A stretch of 64,000 bases of DNA from Faecalicatena sp. Marseille-Q4148 (GCA_018228665.1 CP073692.1:1748046-1812045); one strand, 5' to 3'; shown: positions 26,382 through 35,583, counted from the first letter of the stretch. Numbers and translations: made by a program. The notes: generated by a model from the letters alone, not told the origin.

Positions 26382-26475
26382 TTTTTTAATTCCTTCCTGT
26401 TTATTATTTTTTATCCAGTTGCTTTTTACTATCTGCTCACTTAACAGACTGCAATACATTAATGCATCTTTTCTT

Positions 26476-27264
26476 CTACGACAGCGGAAGCCACCGTAAA
26501 ATCTTTTGGATTTCCACATCCCAGAAATCCCAGCAATGGGTTCCGGCTGATTCACGATAAGTTATATCAAATCCCATTTTCTTGAACTGCTCTGCCGCCT
26601 TCTTCTGAGACGCATACAAAAAATCTTCTGTGCCACAGCACTCGTATAACTTCGGGAGTGGTCTGCCGGATTTCTTAAGCTCCTCTGCCAGCTTCAGCAA
26701 ATCATTTTCAGAACCTTTCACTTGCGAAAGCGGTCCAAAAATGCCTGTCCAAAAGCTTTCATCAATAGAAGCATTAATATTTCTCTCCAACACATCTTGA
26801 ACATCTAATGCAGCCGAAAGACCTGCCACATATCCAAATGTCTCCGGCTTAGTAAGTGCAAGCTTGAATGCCCCATAGCCTCCCATCGAATTTCCTGCAA
26901 CAAACGTCTCTTCTCGCTTATCCGACATATTCGGGAAAAACTCCCTGCAAAGAGCCGGAAGCTCTTCCGCCATATACTTCCAGTATTTCTGCTCATAAGC
27001 CGTATCCGTATACCAACTCAAATCCGCATTTGGCATTACTACTGCAATTCCAAGGCTGCTGACATAGCGCTCGATTGATGTTCGCCGATTCCAACAAGTA
27101 TGATCATCCGACATCCCGTGAAGCAAATATAACGTCGGATATTTTCCTCCGTTCTTTGCCCCTGAAAGCCCAATCTGCTCTTTCGTCCGCTGTGGTAAGA
27201 TTACGTCCAGATTCACACATTTGCCAAGAACATCTGAAAAACAATTCACATGCAATAAAGCCAT
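26476..27264 (-). CDS. Esterase family protein (EstA / esterase D-like alpha/beta hydrolase)
   Basis: A 262-residue alpha/beta hydrolase without signal peptide. It has YPTLYLLHGMSDDHTCWNRR (oxyanion region, about 42-61), GIAVVMPNADLSWYTD, the nucleophile elbow VAGNSMGGYGAFKLAL (about 122-137) and the C-terminal histidine in GTHCWDFWD. This matches tributyrin-esterase/S-formylglutathione-hydrolase-like proteins. It ends 95 bases before guaA starts and reads the same way. Confidence 0.88.
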   Translation of the reverse strand: MALLHVNCFSDVLGKCVNLDVILPQRTKEQIGLSGAKNGGKYPTLYLLHGMSDDHTCWNRRTSIERYVSSLGIAVVMPNADLSWYTDTAYEQKYWKYMAEELPALCREFFPNMSDKREETFVAGNSMGGYGAFKLALTKPETFGYVAGLSAALDVQDVLERNINASIDESFWTGIFGPLSQVKGSENDLLKLAEELKKSGRPLPKLYECCGTEDFLYASQKKAAEQFKKMGFDITYRESAGTHCWDFWDVEIQKILRWLPLS

Positions 27265-27561
27265 CTTTTCGTCTCTCCTTCAATGTTTTATGAATCTTAA
27301 AACAATAATACTCCGGTATTTCTTCCGGAGTTACTTTCATATTTGTTATTATAATCGATTTGTCTAAAGATTTCTACGATAAAAATAAGAAATCCCAAAA
27401 TTTTTCTGGCATTTTACATCATATTGGTAAAAATTTTGCCCATTTTGAAAATCCATAAAAATTTCTATAAAAAAATTTAAAATGAAATGCAACAAATCGG
27501 ATAAAATAATACTCATAATATATATATACTAAAATTCAAAAAATATAGGAGGTTCTTGTAT
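27265..27561. other. Divergent promoter region, 297 bases
   Basis: AT-rich region between the esterase and lipoprotein genes. It contains the inverted repeat ACTCCGG...CCGGAGT (27310-27331, eight-base loop) about 45 bases ahead of the esterase start, possibly a leader hairpin. AGGAGG at 27547-27552 serves the lipoprotein. No short gene is seen. Confidence 0.45.
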
Positions 27562-28395
27562 ATGAACAAAAAACATTTATGGAGTGCTATACTCGCAGCA
27601 ACATTGCTTATCCTAACAGTTGGATGCTCCACTACCAACACTGACAAAAAAGAAGATACCAAAGATTCTAATGATACTGAAAAAGTAACCGGTATCTACC
27701 TCACTTATGGAGAAAATAATTCCAATTACATTTTTGCTGATCCTGACCAAAACACACTGTTTCTGGCTGAACTCCCAGAAGATAAACTGTATGATCAGGA
27801 AGGCAACAAAATTTCACGCTCTGATCTGGAAGCCGGTTCTACACTTGAATTGTACGGAAAAGGTGCAATGACCATGAGCATTCCTCCTCAGTATATTGGC
27901 GTATCTAAGGCTGTCGTTGTCAAAGATGGCGATGCTGCTCTTGCTGAAAAATATCAGGCGCTTGTTGATGAACTCTATCCAGAATCAGATCCTTCCGAGA
28001 TTCCGTATCTCACTATCGAAAATACACAGTCTCTCGGATATGTTTCTACTTCCGTAGACCCATTTTCCTATCGCTGGACCGGAGGTAATAGCGCTGACGA
28101 TACATCCAACCAGATTCTGGATCCTTCTCCAGATGCTGTACTGCCGGAAATCATCAACGATACCGAGGATAAGCATTTGACATTATTATTCTCTTCCCGC
28201 CCGGATACTCTTTCTGTAAAGAAACTCAGTTCTGACCTGTCTTCTTCTGAGGATATTCCTGTAGAAAGCAATGACCAGGGATTCATAATTACCGCAGCAG
28301 ACTCATCAGACGATATAATATATGAAGCGGAAGGTACTTGGGAATATGGAACTGTTGTTTATCGTTTTCTTGTCAAAGGCTCTACCACAAACTAA
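27562..28395 (+). CDS. Lipoprotein of unknown function
   Basis: A secreted, lipid-anchored protein of 277 residues. The signal peptide has MNKKHLWSAILAATLLILTVGC with the lipobox LTVGC, so Cys20 would be the anchor. After a charged, low-complexity linker there are two beta-rich domains: a DUF3221-like first part (TGIYLTYGENNSNYIFADP, then SRSDLEAGSTLELYG) and a C-terminal YEAEGTWEYGTVVYRFLVKG. The ATG at 27562 is nine bases after AGGAGG. An in-frame TTG six bases earlier is too close to that site. The function is unknown. Confidence 0.8.
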   Translation: MNKKHLWSAILAATLLILTVGCSTTNTDKKEDTKDSNDTEKVTGIYLTYGENNSNYIFADPDQNTLFLAELPEDKLYDQEGNKISRSDLEAGSTLELYGKGAMTMSIPPQYIGVSKAVVVKDGDAALAEKYQALVDELYPESDPSEIPYLTIENTQSLGYVSTSVDPFSYRWTGGNSADDTSNQILDPSPDAVLPEIINDTEDKHLTLLFSSRPDTLSVKKLSSDLSSSEDIPVESNDQGFIITAADSSDDIIYEAEGTWEYGTVVYRFLVKGSTTN

Positions 28396-28442
28396 TCATT
28401 AACTTTAAACACAATACTTTAAATATATTCTATTTAAAATGA

Positions 28443-28498
28443 GGCTGATGCAAAAACCTTTTTCGGTTCAAATCATTTCTAATGATCTCGCATCAGCC
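28443..28498 (+). terminator. Long hairpin after the lipoprotein gene
   Basis: GGCTGATGC pairs with GCATCAGCC around a 38-base loop that itself contains ATCATT-TCT-AATGAT. It lies 47 bases after the stop. There is no strong T-run, so it may act as an mRNA end or as a repeat-like element. Confidence 0.55.
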
Positions 28499-28631
28499 CC
28501 ATCTATATATTATCTATCCCCGCCAAACAATCTATTTATAAATTGCAGCTTACCTGCGCATTGACCGGGCACATTTCTTGCAAAAAATAAACTCTCACTC
28601 TCTTGCATCCCTGAATGACAGATAGTCAAAA

Positions 28632-28829
28632 TTACATTTGTTTTCTCACAATCTTATATTCATCATCCAGTTGGAAATAATGACATTCCCGCACAGAATT
28701 TGTCATAAAACGCATCATTTCATCCTCATCCAAATTCACTTCACAAATATAATACTCATAATCTTCATCGTACACATAATTGCTGCAGCACTCACAATTT
28801 GTCACGACTTTCTTAGTTCCTTTATTCAT
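28632..28829 (-). CDS. DUF6472-like small cysteine-containing protein
   Basis: A 65-residue protein with start at the second in-frame ATG (28829), six bases after GAGGG. It has NCECCSNYVYDEDYEYYICEVNLDEDEM and ends YFQLDDEYKIVRKQM. This pattern recurs in Lachnospiraceae small proteins (DUF6472 from memory). Three or four cysteines could bind a metal ion. It lies 22 bases after the phosphatase gene and is probably cotranscribed. The function is unknown. Confidence 0.7.
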   Translation of the reverse strand: MNKGTKKVVTNCECCSNYVYDEDYEYYICEVNLDEDEMMRFMTNSVRECHYFQLDDEYKIVRKQM

Positions 28830-28851
28830 AAGCATCCCTCTGTTTCAAAAC

Positions 28852-29325
28852 TTATAATGAAAAATCTCCGTATTTCTCCTGCAGAAAACACAGCAATCCT
28901 TCGCATCCATCCACAACATCTTTATAAGTCTCGTCAAAATTACCTGTGTACCACGGATCTGCAATATTTCCTTTGCGTGCTGTAAAATCAAGAAGTTTAT
29001 ACATCTTCTTATCTGGATCCGCGCCAAGCATTCTGTGCATATTGCGAATATTCGCTTCATCCATTCCTATAAGGTAATCATATTCCTCATAGTCTGCTTT
29101 GGTTATCTGCCTTGCCCGGTGATCTCCACAATAAATCCCCTGTTCCTCCAGTTTTCTCCTTGTTCCGTAGTGAACCGGATTCCCAATTTCTTCGCGGCTG
29201 GTGGCAGCTGAATCAACATAAAACTTATCGTCAATATTTTCCCTTTTAATCATATCTTTAAAAACATACTCTGCCATAGTCGAACGGCAGATATTGCCGT
29301 GGCAAATGAATAATATTTTAATCAT
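28852..29325 (-). CDS. Low-molecular-weight protein tyrosine phosphatase
   Basis: A 157-residue cytoplasmic phosphatase. The P-loop is FICHGNICRST (Cys8 to Arg14). The general acid lies in ADPWYTGNFDETYKDV near residue 127. VDSAATSREEIGNP is also typical. It may act on protein tyrosine or arginine phosphate. It is upstream of the DUF6472-like gene. Confidence 0.92.
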   Translation of the reverse strand: MIKILFICHGNICRSTMAEYVFKDMIKRENIDDKFYVDSAATSREEIGNPVHYGTRRKLEEQGIYCGDHRARQITKADYEEYDYLIGMDEANIRNMHRMLGADPDKKMYKLLDFTARKGNIADPWYTGNFDETYKDVVDGCEGLLCFLQEKYGDFSL

Positions 29326-29441
29326 TATATATTTCCTCCTTAAATTGCCTTGAAATGCCCCGTTTGCAAAGGTTGCCGAATATTTTATGGAATACTCTGA
29401 AAATACGAATACGGCAAATTAGAGCAAAATTTATCAAATTA

Positions 29442-30695
29442 TTACTTAATTATATATTTCGTGCCTCTGCCTTTACCTTCAATTGCTATCACACCTTTTT
29501 CTCCCATATCCTTCAGCAACTTTGTTGTCTTTGATTTTCCAAAAGGTATATATGGTGCAATTTCACTTATTGGTTTTAACATAGTTTTGCTTAAAAGTTT
29601 ATAAATCACTTTTTCGTCTTCGGTTAAATTAGCATCCTTTTCAAATAAAGGAAGCACAATTTTTATAGCATTCTCTGAGACTTCAAAGTCGGGCTTCATC
29701 AGACCTTCCGCATACAGTTGTTTTATTCTTGTGATTCCTGTTCCAAATATCTCGACAAATCCTAATCTATAAAACACATTGGCAAGATTTCTATTTCTTA
29801 AAACAGAAAGTTTACCCGACAAATATTCTTCTGCTGTTATTCCGGACGGCAATCCACCAGGAGACACAACTTCTATCCTGTCATCAAACATGGAAACTCT
29901 GATGTGCGAATCTACATCCCATACCCTATGAATCAGAGCATTTGCAATTGCTTCTCTGAAGGCTGCTTCAGGTATCTTCTCCATCTTCTTTCTGTCAGCG
30001 CCATGTATCACTTCATACTGATAATAGTCCCTGTATACAGTAAGTGCCTTTTCATACGCATCTAAAATGGATATATTTTCAACAGTTGTTCTCTTTTGAA
30101 TAATACTGATGTTTTCTCCGAACTTAACAATATCAATTTCAGGAAAATGATTTTTGTCCGCCAACAGTCCCGCTGCATTATTAAAACCATTTACATTGTC
30201 ATACAAGTTCAATGTTCTCAATGTATCCTGATTAAACGTTTCAATCTGAATACTTTCTTTCAATTTACGCTGTAAAACTTCGAAAGACAGATCCTGATCT
30301 TTACAAGGCAATTCTTCAAATCTAATATTTTTCCCGTCTAATACAAGCCTTGAAAATTCCAGAGTATCTACCTCTATCGTCGCTGTATCATTTCGTTTGT
30401 ATGCTTTTGATTTATACAAATACGGCTTCTGAAGACCACTGGTTACAGTAAGTTTTATCGTCTGCTCATTATTCTGTATTTCAAGTGTATAGTTCGGTTG
30501 AGGCGAAATACTGTCATTGATTTTATTTTCAATATCCAAACATGCCTGCTTTACATCTGGCAAACCTTTCACATTTCCATCATCATCTACTCCGAAAAGA
30601 ATAGTTCCACCATCGTAATTTGAAAAGGCACTGACTGTTTTTAAAAAAGTGTTCGTAATCGTTTCCTTGAACTCTAATATTCTCGTTTCACGCAT
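29442..30695 (-). CDS. AlbA_2-domain ATP-binding transcriptional regulator (RecG-C-like)
   Basis: A 417-residue regulator of the Schlafen/AlbA_2 plus HATPase_c_4 type. It starts MRETRILEFKETITNTFLKTVSAFSNYDGGTILFGVDDDG, the AlbA_2 DNA-binding part. The middle has FREAIANALIHRVWD and SHIRVSMFDDRIEVVSPGGLP (ATP-binding, about 275-310), then RNRNLANVFYRLGFVEIFGTGITRIK. The C-terminal winged helix is LSKTMLKPISEIAPYIPFGKSKTTKLLKDM. Start 30695 follows AAAGGAT; an upstream ATG lacks a site. Inverted repeats upstream may be its operators. Its cellular role is unknown. Confidence 0.85.
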   Translation of the reverse strand: MRETRILEFKETITNTFLKTVSAFSNYDGGTILFGVDDDGNVKGLPDVKQACLDIENKINDSISPQPNYTLEIQNNEQTIKLTVTSGLQKPYLYKSKAYKRNDTATIEVDTLEFSRLVLDGKNIRFEELPCKDQDLSFEVLQRKLKESIQIETFNQDTLRTLNLYDNVNGFNNAAGLLADKNHFPEIDIVKFGENISIIQKRTTVENISILDAYEKALTVYRDYYQYEVIHGADRKKMEKIPEAAFREAIANALIHRVWDVDSHIRVSMFDDRIEVVSPGGLPSGITAEEYLSGKLSVLRNRNLANVFYRLGFVEIFGTGITRIKQLYAEGLMKPDFEVSENAIKIVLPLFEKDANLTEDEKVIYKLLSKTMLKPISEIAPYIPFGKSKTTKLLKDMGEKGVIAIEGKGRGTKYIIK

Positions 30696-30748
30696 AATAA
30701 CCGCATCCTTTCCAACTTTATTGATTATATTATATGCATAAATGCGCA

Positions 30749-30782
30749 AAAAATCAATCGTAAAAATTCACGATTGATTTTT
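30749..30782 (-). promoter_or_regulatory. Inverted repeat upstream of the AlbA_2 regulator
   Basis: AAAAATCAATCGT and ACGATTGATTTTT are perfect 13-base arms with an eight-base spacer, 54 bases ahead of the start. A second, related element with arms TCGTAAA/TTTACGA lies at 30976-30991, and a lone TCGTAAAAAT at about 31007. This suggests one protein binding several sites, perhaps the regulator itself. Confidence 0.6.
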
Positions 30783-31413
30783 CAATTTATTTTTAATCAT
30801 TTTTTCTTTTTCGTCCGTTTCGACTATTAAGCAGACCCTGATAACAGCAAATCTATACTCTATTTAACCTTTATATTTCATTTTAACTTTTGAAAAGTTA
30901 AAACGAAATATTTTGAGTTAAGACTTTTATAATTATTTTGGTGGAATTGATATGTGAATACACGCACAAATTCGGTCGTAAATTTTTACGATTGCTCGAA
31001 TTTCAGTCGTAAAAATGGGCGCATTTGTCTCTACAATACTTCCAAGGTCGTCCATCCGTCACACCATATCCATTCCCTATTTTTATGCAGATGCACACTT
31101 TTAGGGAATGGGATTTGGATTATACGCTTTTCTGGAAAGGATTTTTGCAACCTGTAACAGTTTTCCGTTCTAAAGAGGCCACTTTCGAAACTTTCAAAAA
31201 TTTTCATTTTTGAAAGCGGTATGTTTTGACTTAATCGAATAAGCACGAACTCAGAACCATGCAATTAGAAGCAGGCCGTTGTTTCCTTGCAAGGCGCTGT
31301 ATGACATCTTTGTGCACTGTAGAGTGCTGTTGTATGATTGGTGAGCCGCACATCCCTTGGACGATTCCACTCTAATATTACGAAATAAAAGCTGTAACCA
31401 TACACGCTATATT
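30783..31413. other. Intergenic stretch, 630 bases, repeats but no gene seen
   Basis: Apart from the TCGTAAA sites it holds two inverted repeats: CATTCCCTA...TAGGGAATG (31071-31110) and the hairpin CTTTCAAAAA-6-TTTTTGAAAG (31191-31216). No open frame has a ribosome site or a recognisable product. It may be the scar of a mobile element end. Confidence 0.4.
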
Positions 31414-32262
31414 TTATTTCCATGTCCCAAAATATCCAACAAATCTATTCTTATTTCTATTTTTCAAAGACTGCTTCGTAAAAAATATTTTATGATGATC
31501 CATCAACTCATCTTTGGTTCCTAAATGACACTTTTTATACTTTTTCCCCGAACCACATGGACATTTTTCATTGCGACCTACATCCTTATATTCCGGCTTC
31601 ATTACTTTGACTGTTTCAATATAAAACTCATCATACGGACTTTCAATTTCTTTCATAAGCGTTTCCAACATACCATAATCATATTCTTGATCTGGTAATT
31701 TCACATAGGAATACTTATCAAATGGGTCTGTAACAATACTAAATGCTTTAAACTCCATATCGACTACTTTTCGCAGGCATACTTCTCCCATATAAAGTTT
31801 ACCAACCTTATGTCCACACGGATGACGTAAAGAAATCGGTTGTCCACAAATTGAACATACTTCTGATTTAATAACACACTCTCTACTGAAAAAATGGCAA
31901 TACGGAAATAACTTCTGATATTCCTTAATCATTCGACCGATAAAAACCATGTGATACTTGTCATCATCTAATGTTACATCAAAGTTCTCTTCCAAGCTTC
32001 CTAATGCGATATCAATACTATCAAATGTAAGCCATGCATCCTCATATTTCTGGTTCTTAAGATCGTATACTGCAGAAACAAACCCTTTTTGAATTTTAAA
32101 TATTTGCCGCAAACACCAACAATAATTAGCGCTTTCTTCATCCTGATTTAAAATTGCATTTTGACGTAATTTTTCTATTTCTTCGCCTAAAACATTATCA
32201 AAAGCAATGTTTTTAATTGATAAATACTTTTCCACATCGACAATTTTTAAATCTTTACTCAT
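31414..32262 (-). CDS. SEC-C zinc-motif protein
   Basis: A 282-residue cytoplasmic protein. The C-terminal SEC-C motif is clear: RNEKCPCGSGKKYKKCHLG (about 230-248). An additional Cys/His cluster in the middle, CSICGQPISLRHPCGHKVGKLYMGEVC (about 136-162), suggests a second zinc site. The N-terminal 120 residues are helical and unfamiliar. Its first bases overlap the last eight of the upstream membrane-protein gene, so the two proteins probably work together. The function is unknown. Confidence 0.7.
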   Translation of the reverse strand: MSKDLKIVDVEKYLSIKNIAFDNVLGEEIEKLRQNAILNQDEESANYCWCLRQIFKIQKGFVSAVYDLKNQKYEDAWLTFDSIDIALGSLEENFDVTLDDDKYHMVFIGRMIKEYQKLFPYCHFFSRECVIKSEVCSICGQPISLRHPCGHKVGKLYMGEVCLRKVVDMEFKAFSIVTDPFDKYSYVKLPDQEYDYGMLETLMKEIESPYDEFYIETVKVMKPEYKDVGRNEKCPCGSGKKYKKCHLGTKDELMDHHKIFFTKQSLKNRNKNRFVGYFGTWK

Positions 32263-32788
32263 TTGAAAATAAATCCTTTGCAGCTTGATCTAATGCTTCT
32301 TTTATACCAGAAACGGGACCTTCATATATAATTTTCTTGCTCTTTTTAGTTGCTGTTTCTTCAGCAATGATTTGAACTTTTGCAGAAGTATCCTCTGATT
32401 TTCTATGATACTTCTTAACTAAATCGTATAAAAATGAAGATATTATATTTACTGCAATCGGAAGGACTACCATTTGAACAATTATAGGTGCAACTTCAAT
32501 CACCGCAGAGTGTAACTCAATGCGTTTAAAATCCTCATCCGATATTGCAATATCAACAATAACTTCATCATTCGGAAATTCTCTGATAAAGTCCAAAAAT
32601 TCTCTTGTTGTTTCAGGAAAAAGCACATCCCCTTCATCACGAAAATTTTCATTTGGAATGATAAGAAGATTCGCCTTTTTTATTTCATCCAAATATTCCA
32701 TTGGAACATATTCTTTTTTATAAATCTTTTCAAATGTAACATTAGAATCTGTTACGTTTAGAACAGTATCAAATATTTCATGTTTCAT
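32255..32788 (-). CDS. Single-helix membrane protein paired with the SEC-C protein
   Basis: A 177-residue protein starting after GGAGAAAT. The first 110 residues form a soluble domain (NLLIIPNENFRDEGDVLFPETTREFLDFIREFPNDEV). A hydrophobic helix, VAPIIVQMVVLPIAVNIISSFLYDLV (about 103-128), is followed by a basic segment and a short C-terminal domain with IIYEGPVSGIKEALDQAAKDLF. I know no named family. The overlap with the SEC-C gene indicates translational coupling. It sits next to defence-type gene remnants, so a defence or toxin role is possible but unproven. Confidence 0.6.
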   Translation of the reverse strand: MKHEIFDTVLNVTDSNVTFEKIYKKEYVPMEYLDEIKKANLLIIPNENFRDEGDVLFPETTREFLDFIREFPNDEVIVDIAISDEDFKRIELHSAVIEVAPIIVQMVVLPIAVNIISSFLYDLVKKYHRKSEDTSAKVQIIAEETATKKSKKIIYEGPVSGIKEALDQAAKDLFSNE

Positions 32789-32872
32789 AGAAATTTCTCC
32801 ATTTCTGATTCTCTGTCTTCTTGCAAATTACAAATGGAGGTTCCACGCTTAAACCGCAGGCACCTCGCACAC

Positions 32873-33674
32873 TTACCAGCTATACATATCCAACAGAATG
32901 TTTACAAGTTCATCAGTCCTACTTTTAATTTTATCGACAGTCCATTCGGTTTGATTTACAACACCCTTGTTTAAATACAAACCATTCTTATAACCAATTT
33001 CTTTTGTTTTATCTTTGGATGTTCTATCTTTTTCTGTTCAAATGACATATTCGATAGATTCTGATTGTATCCAGTAATAGTTAAGTTGCCGATTGTATGT
33101 ACATAATTTGCACGATGCTGCTTTGCTAATGCTGTATCTCCGCCAGCAATCATCTGAACCCAAGGTGCGGGAACATTTTCTCCTTCTGGGAAGATATGTT
33201 CAATAGTCCAAACATATTTTTTGTTATTGTCTCTTGACCAAAGATCTGCATAGATTTCTTTTGTTTGATGTTGTGCCTCGATACTGCACAGAAGAATTCA
33301 TTATAATCAATTCCCGTCGGATCTTTCTTTATCTGTTTTTCAAGCTTTTCAGATACTTGCTCACCTTTATCGTTTGTCAAACATGCATATTCAAATAAAG
33401 CCGCAGCAGCTAGATTTCGAAACAAGTATTCACGAGTGGATTTAGACAATTCTATCTCATTTAGATCAATGGAATTAAAGAACCCTTGTCGAAACAGCTG
33501 TGTCAATGGCTTACATTCACAAGCAATTTTTAGGAAAAGATACACTTTGATAGCCTCAATCTGAGCATCACGCATCTGTCCTGTTTTGTCTATATATTCA
33601 ATTAAATTTTTAACAGTGCACTGCTCTGATTCATACCATTGAGTGCACTTATTTTCTATCATTTTATAGAACAT
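32873..33674 (-). pseudogene. Frameshifted gene: helicase-like N-terminus joined to a DUF1524 HNH C-terminus
   Basis: The start at 33674 has a good AGGAG site. The first 115 residues (LIEYIDKTGQMRDAQIEAIKVYLFLKIAC, then FRNLAAAALFEYACL) resemble the start of restriction-type DEAD/DEAH helicases. At about 33290 a duplicated TG shifts the frame. In the new frame come a DLWSRDNNKKYVWTIEHIFPEGENVP segment and YVHTIGNLTITGYNQNLSNMSFEQKK, the DUF1524 HNH nuclease end of GmrSD/DUF262 proteins. A lost A near 33015 shifts the frame again before the natural end DELVNILLDMYSW at 32873. It is probably a dead fusion left by a deletion. Confidence 0.65.
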
Positions 33675-33761
33675 GTATTTACTCCTGTCTTTAAAATGTA
33701 TCTCATCTATTTTTTCTTAAACTGCAAATCTTGCCCTTTAGCTTTGCATTTTGAATCTCTT

Positions 33762-33971
33762 TTAATACGCAATTCTGAAATAATCCAAATACGCTTTATA
33801 TTTATCCTGTGCGGTCAGACAGGTATCTGTCAGATAACCTCTTTCATTATTCCATTCTTTTAATCCTCGGTAGTAGAACATCTTCAGATTATCTTCGATA
33901 ATAAACGGCACAATATTGTATTTCAAACATTCTTTAAACATAATCAGACGGCCCACACGGCCATTGCCGTC
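33762..33971 (-). pseudogene. Fic-domain gene remnant, 3' part
   Basis: The frame keeps the second half of the Fic motif, DGNGRVGRLIMFKECLKYNIVPFIIEDNLKMFYYRGLKEWNNERGYLTDTCLTAQDKYKAYLDYF, about 70 residues. The catalytic histidine and everything before it are missing. At that point the sequence becomes the 3' end of the serine recombinase gene, whose TGA stop shares bases with the GAC codon of DGNGR. The remnant has no start and is not expected to work. Confidence 0.75.
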
Positions 33972-35583
33972 AGGCGATACCACATTGAGACCCCGCAAGA
34001 AAACGATAGTTAATTTCCACTCTTTGCTTACGATCTTTGCCGGTTCCCTCTGCCTGATATACATAAATACTATCAATCAGCTCCACCAGCATAGAACGGT
34101 TCAGTTCTGTTACTGTTTCATACTTACGAATTGTTTCCAAAAATTGATTGGTACTCTGTGTTTTCTTTTCTTCCGCTCTGATTTTAGTTCTTAATTCGTC
34201 TCTTTTTTGAGCAAGTTCTTTCTGCTCACTTTCATAAGCTGAGGACATCTTTTCAAAGCGTTCATCAGAAATCTTACCGAGTGCATTCTGCTCAAAGAGC
34301 TTCATAATCACACTATCAATTTCTGCAATCCGTTTTTCTGCTACTTCCAAGTCTTTCTCGAACTGTTTGATTTTCTTACTGCCGCCTTTTTCGCTCAATT
34401 CGTGCATTTCCTGTATAAACTGATCTCCTAAGGCTTCCATATTCTTAATATGCTTTTGAATATCACTCATAACAATCTGTTGCAACGCCTCATAAGAAAT
34501 GGCATGGGTTGTACAAAGATTGCTATTCCTTACATAAGTTCTGCAGCGAAAGCGAGGCTCCCTTCCATTTGGATTAGAAAACGCCATGTTGCGACCACAA
34601 TCCGGGCATTTCACAAGACCCACAAATATATTAGGACGTCCTGTTTTATTCGGCTGTTTTTTTACACTGATGAATTTCTGCACCAGTTCAAAGGTTTCTT
34701 CATCAATGATCGCTTCGTGGGTGTTCCGTACTATGATCCATTCTTCTTTCGGAACTGCAACCGGCTTCTTATTCTTAAATGATTTGGTCTGTGTCTTATG
34801 AGAAACCATATGTCCCAGGTACACTTGATTCTCCAAAATCATCTTCACATTCTTTGCTACCCAATCCGTTGGAAACTTAAATCCTGTACTTGTTTCCAGA
34901 GTGCCGTTCTTCATTGCCCTGTATGCTCTCGGAATCAGAACACCATCCTCGCACAAGGTTCTCGCAATCTGATGAACGCTGTTGCCCTGTTTCGATAATT
35001 CAAAAATTCGTTTGACAATAGGTGCTGTATCAGGATCAACCAATAGCTTTCTTTTGTTCTCTGGGTCCACCACATAACCATAAGGTGCAAATGAACCGCA
35101 GAACCCACCACTCAATGCTGTTGTCTTTTTTACGCTTCGGATTTTCTTTGATGTATCACGAGCATAATACTCATTCATAATAGATTTAAACGGCATCATC
35201 TCGTTTTCATCAAATCTTGTATCGACATCATCATTCAAAGCAATAAACAAAATATCATTATTAGGAAAGATTTCTTCCACATAATACATGAACATGGCAT
35301 TGTTACGTCCAAAACGTGACATATCCTTTACCATGATACCGCTCGGTTCCGGATCGTCCATAGCATCTTTAATCATACGGTTCAGATCCGGCCGGTTGAA
35401 GGTGGTTCCAGAATAACCATCGTCCACATATTCGCCTATCACTTCAAATCCTTTTTCCTTAGCATTGTACCTTAACATCTGCAACTGATTGGTAATGCTG
35501 TTGCTTTCCTTATCCGCATCCCCATCGTCTTTCGATAAACGTGCATATAATCTAACTCTTAGTTTTGTCTGCTGTTTTAACAT
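33970..35583 (-). CDS. Large serine recombinase (TnpX-like, Tn4451 family)
   Basis: A 537-residue site-specific recombinase. The resolvase domain has RLYARLSKDDG with the nucleophile Ser17, VDDGYSGTTFNRPDLNRM and VKDMSRFGRN. The middle recombinase domain has GFCGSFAPYGYVVDPENKRKLLVDPDTAPIVKRIF. The zinc ribbon has KCPDCGRNMAF and RCRTYVRNSNLC. A coiled coil (about 385-500) precedes the end YRFLAGSQCGIA. It probably catalysed integration or excision of the surrounding element. It ends within the fic motif and a TnpW-like gene lies just upstream. Confidence 0.92.
   Translation of the reverse strand: MLKQQTKLRVRLYARLSKDDGDADKESNSITNQLQMLRYNAKEKGFEVIGEYVDDGYSGTTFNRPDLNRMIKDAMDDPEPSGIMVKDMSRFGRNNAMFMYYVEEIFPNNDILFIALNDDVDTRFDENEMMPFKSIMNEYYARDTSKKIRSVKKTTALSGGFCGSFAPYGYVVDPENKRKLLVDPDTAPIVKRIFELSKQGNSVHQIARTLCEDGVLIPRAYRAMKNGTLETSTGFKFPTDWVAKNVKMILENQVYLGHMVSHKTQTKSFKNKKPVAVPKEEWIIVRNTHEAIIDEETFELVQKFISVKKQPNKTGRPNIFVGLVKCPDCGRNMAFSNPNGREPRFRCRTYVRNSNLCTTHAISYEALQQIVMSDIQKHIKNMEALGDQFIQEMHELSEKGGSKKIKQFEKDLEVAEKRIAEIDSVIMKLFEQNALGKISDERFEKMSSAYESEQKELAQKRDELRTKIRAEEKKTQSTNQFLETIRKYETVTELNRSMLVELIDSIYVYQAEGTGKDRKQRVEINYRFLAGSQCGIA

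Noticed and set aside
25074-26555. guaA start at 26555 giving 493 residues
   Set aside because: The added 58 residues are unrelated to GuaA; AGGAAGG stands ahead of the ATG at 26381. Even the longer version would not restore the glutaminase motif.
28500-28631. Possible 32-codon minus-strand peptide MQESESLFFARNVPGQ
   Set aside because: AGGG touches the ATG directly, leaving no spacing, and no conservation can be checked.
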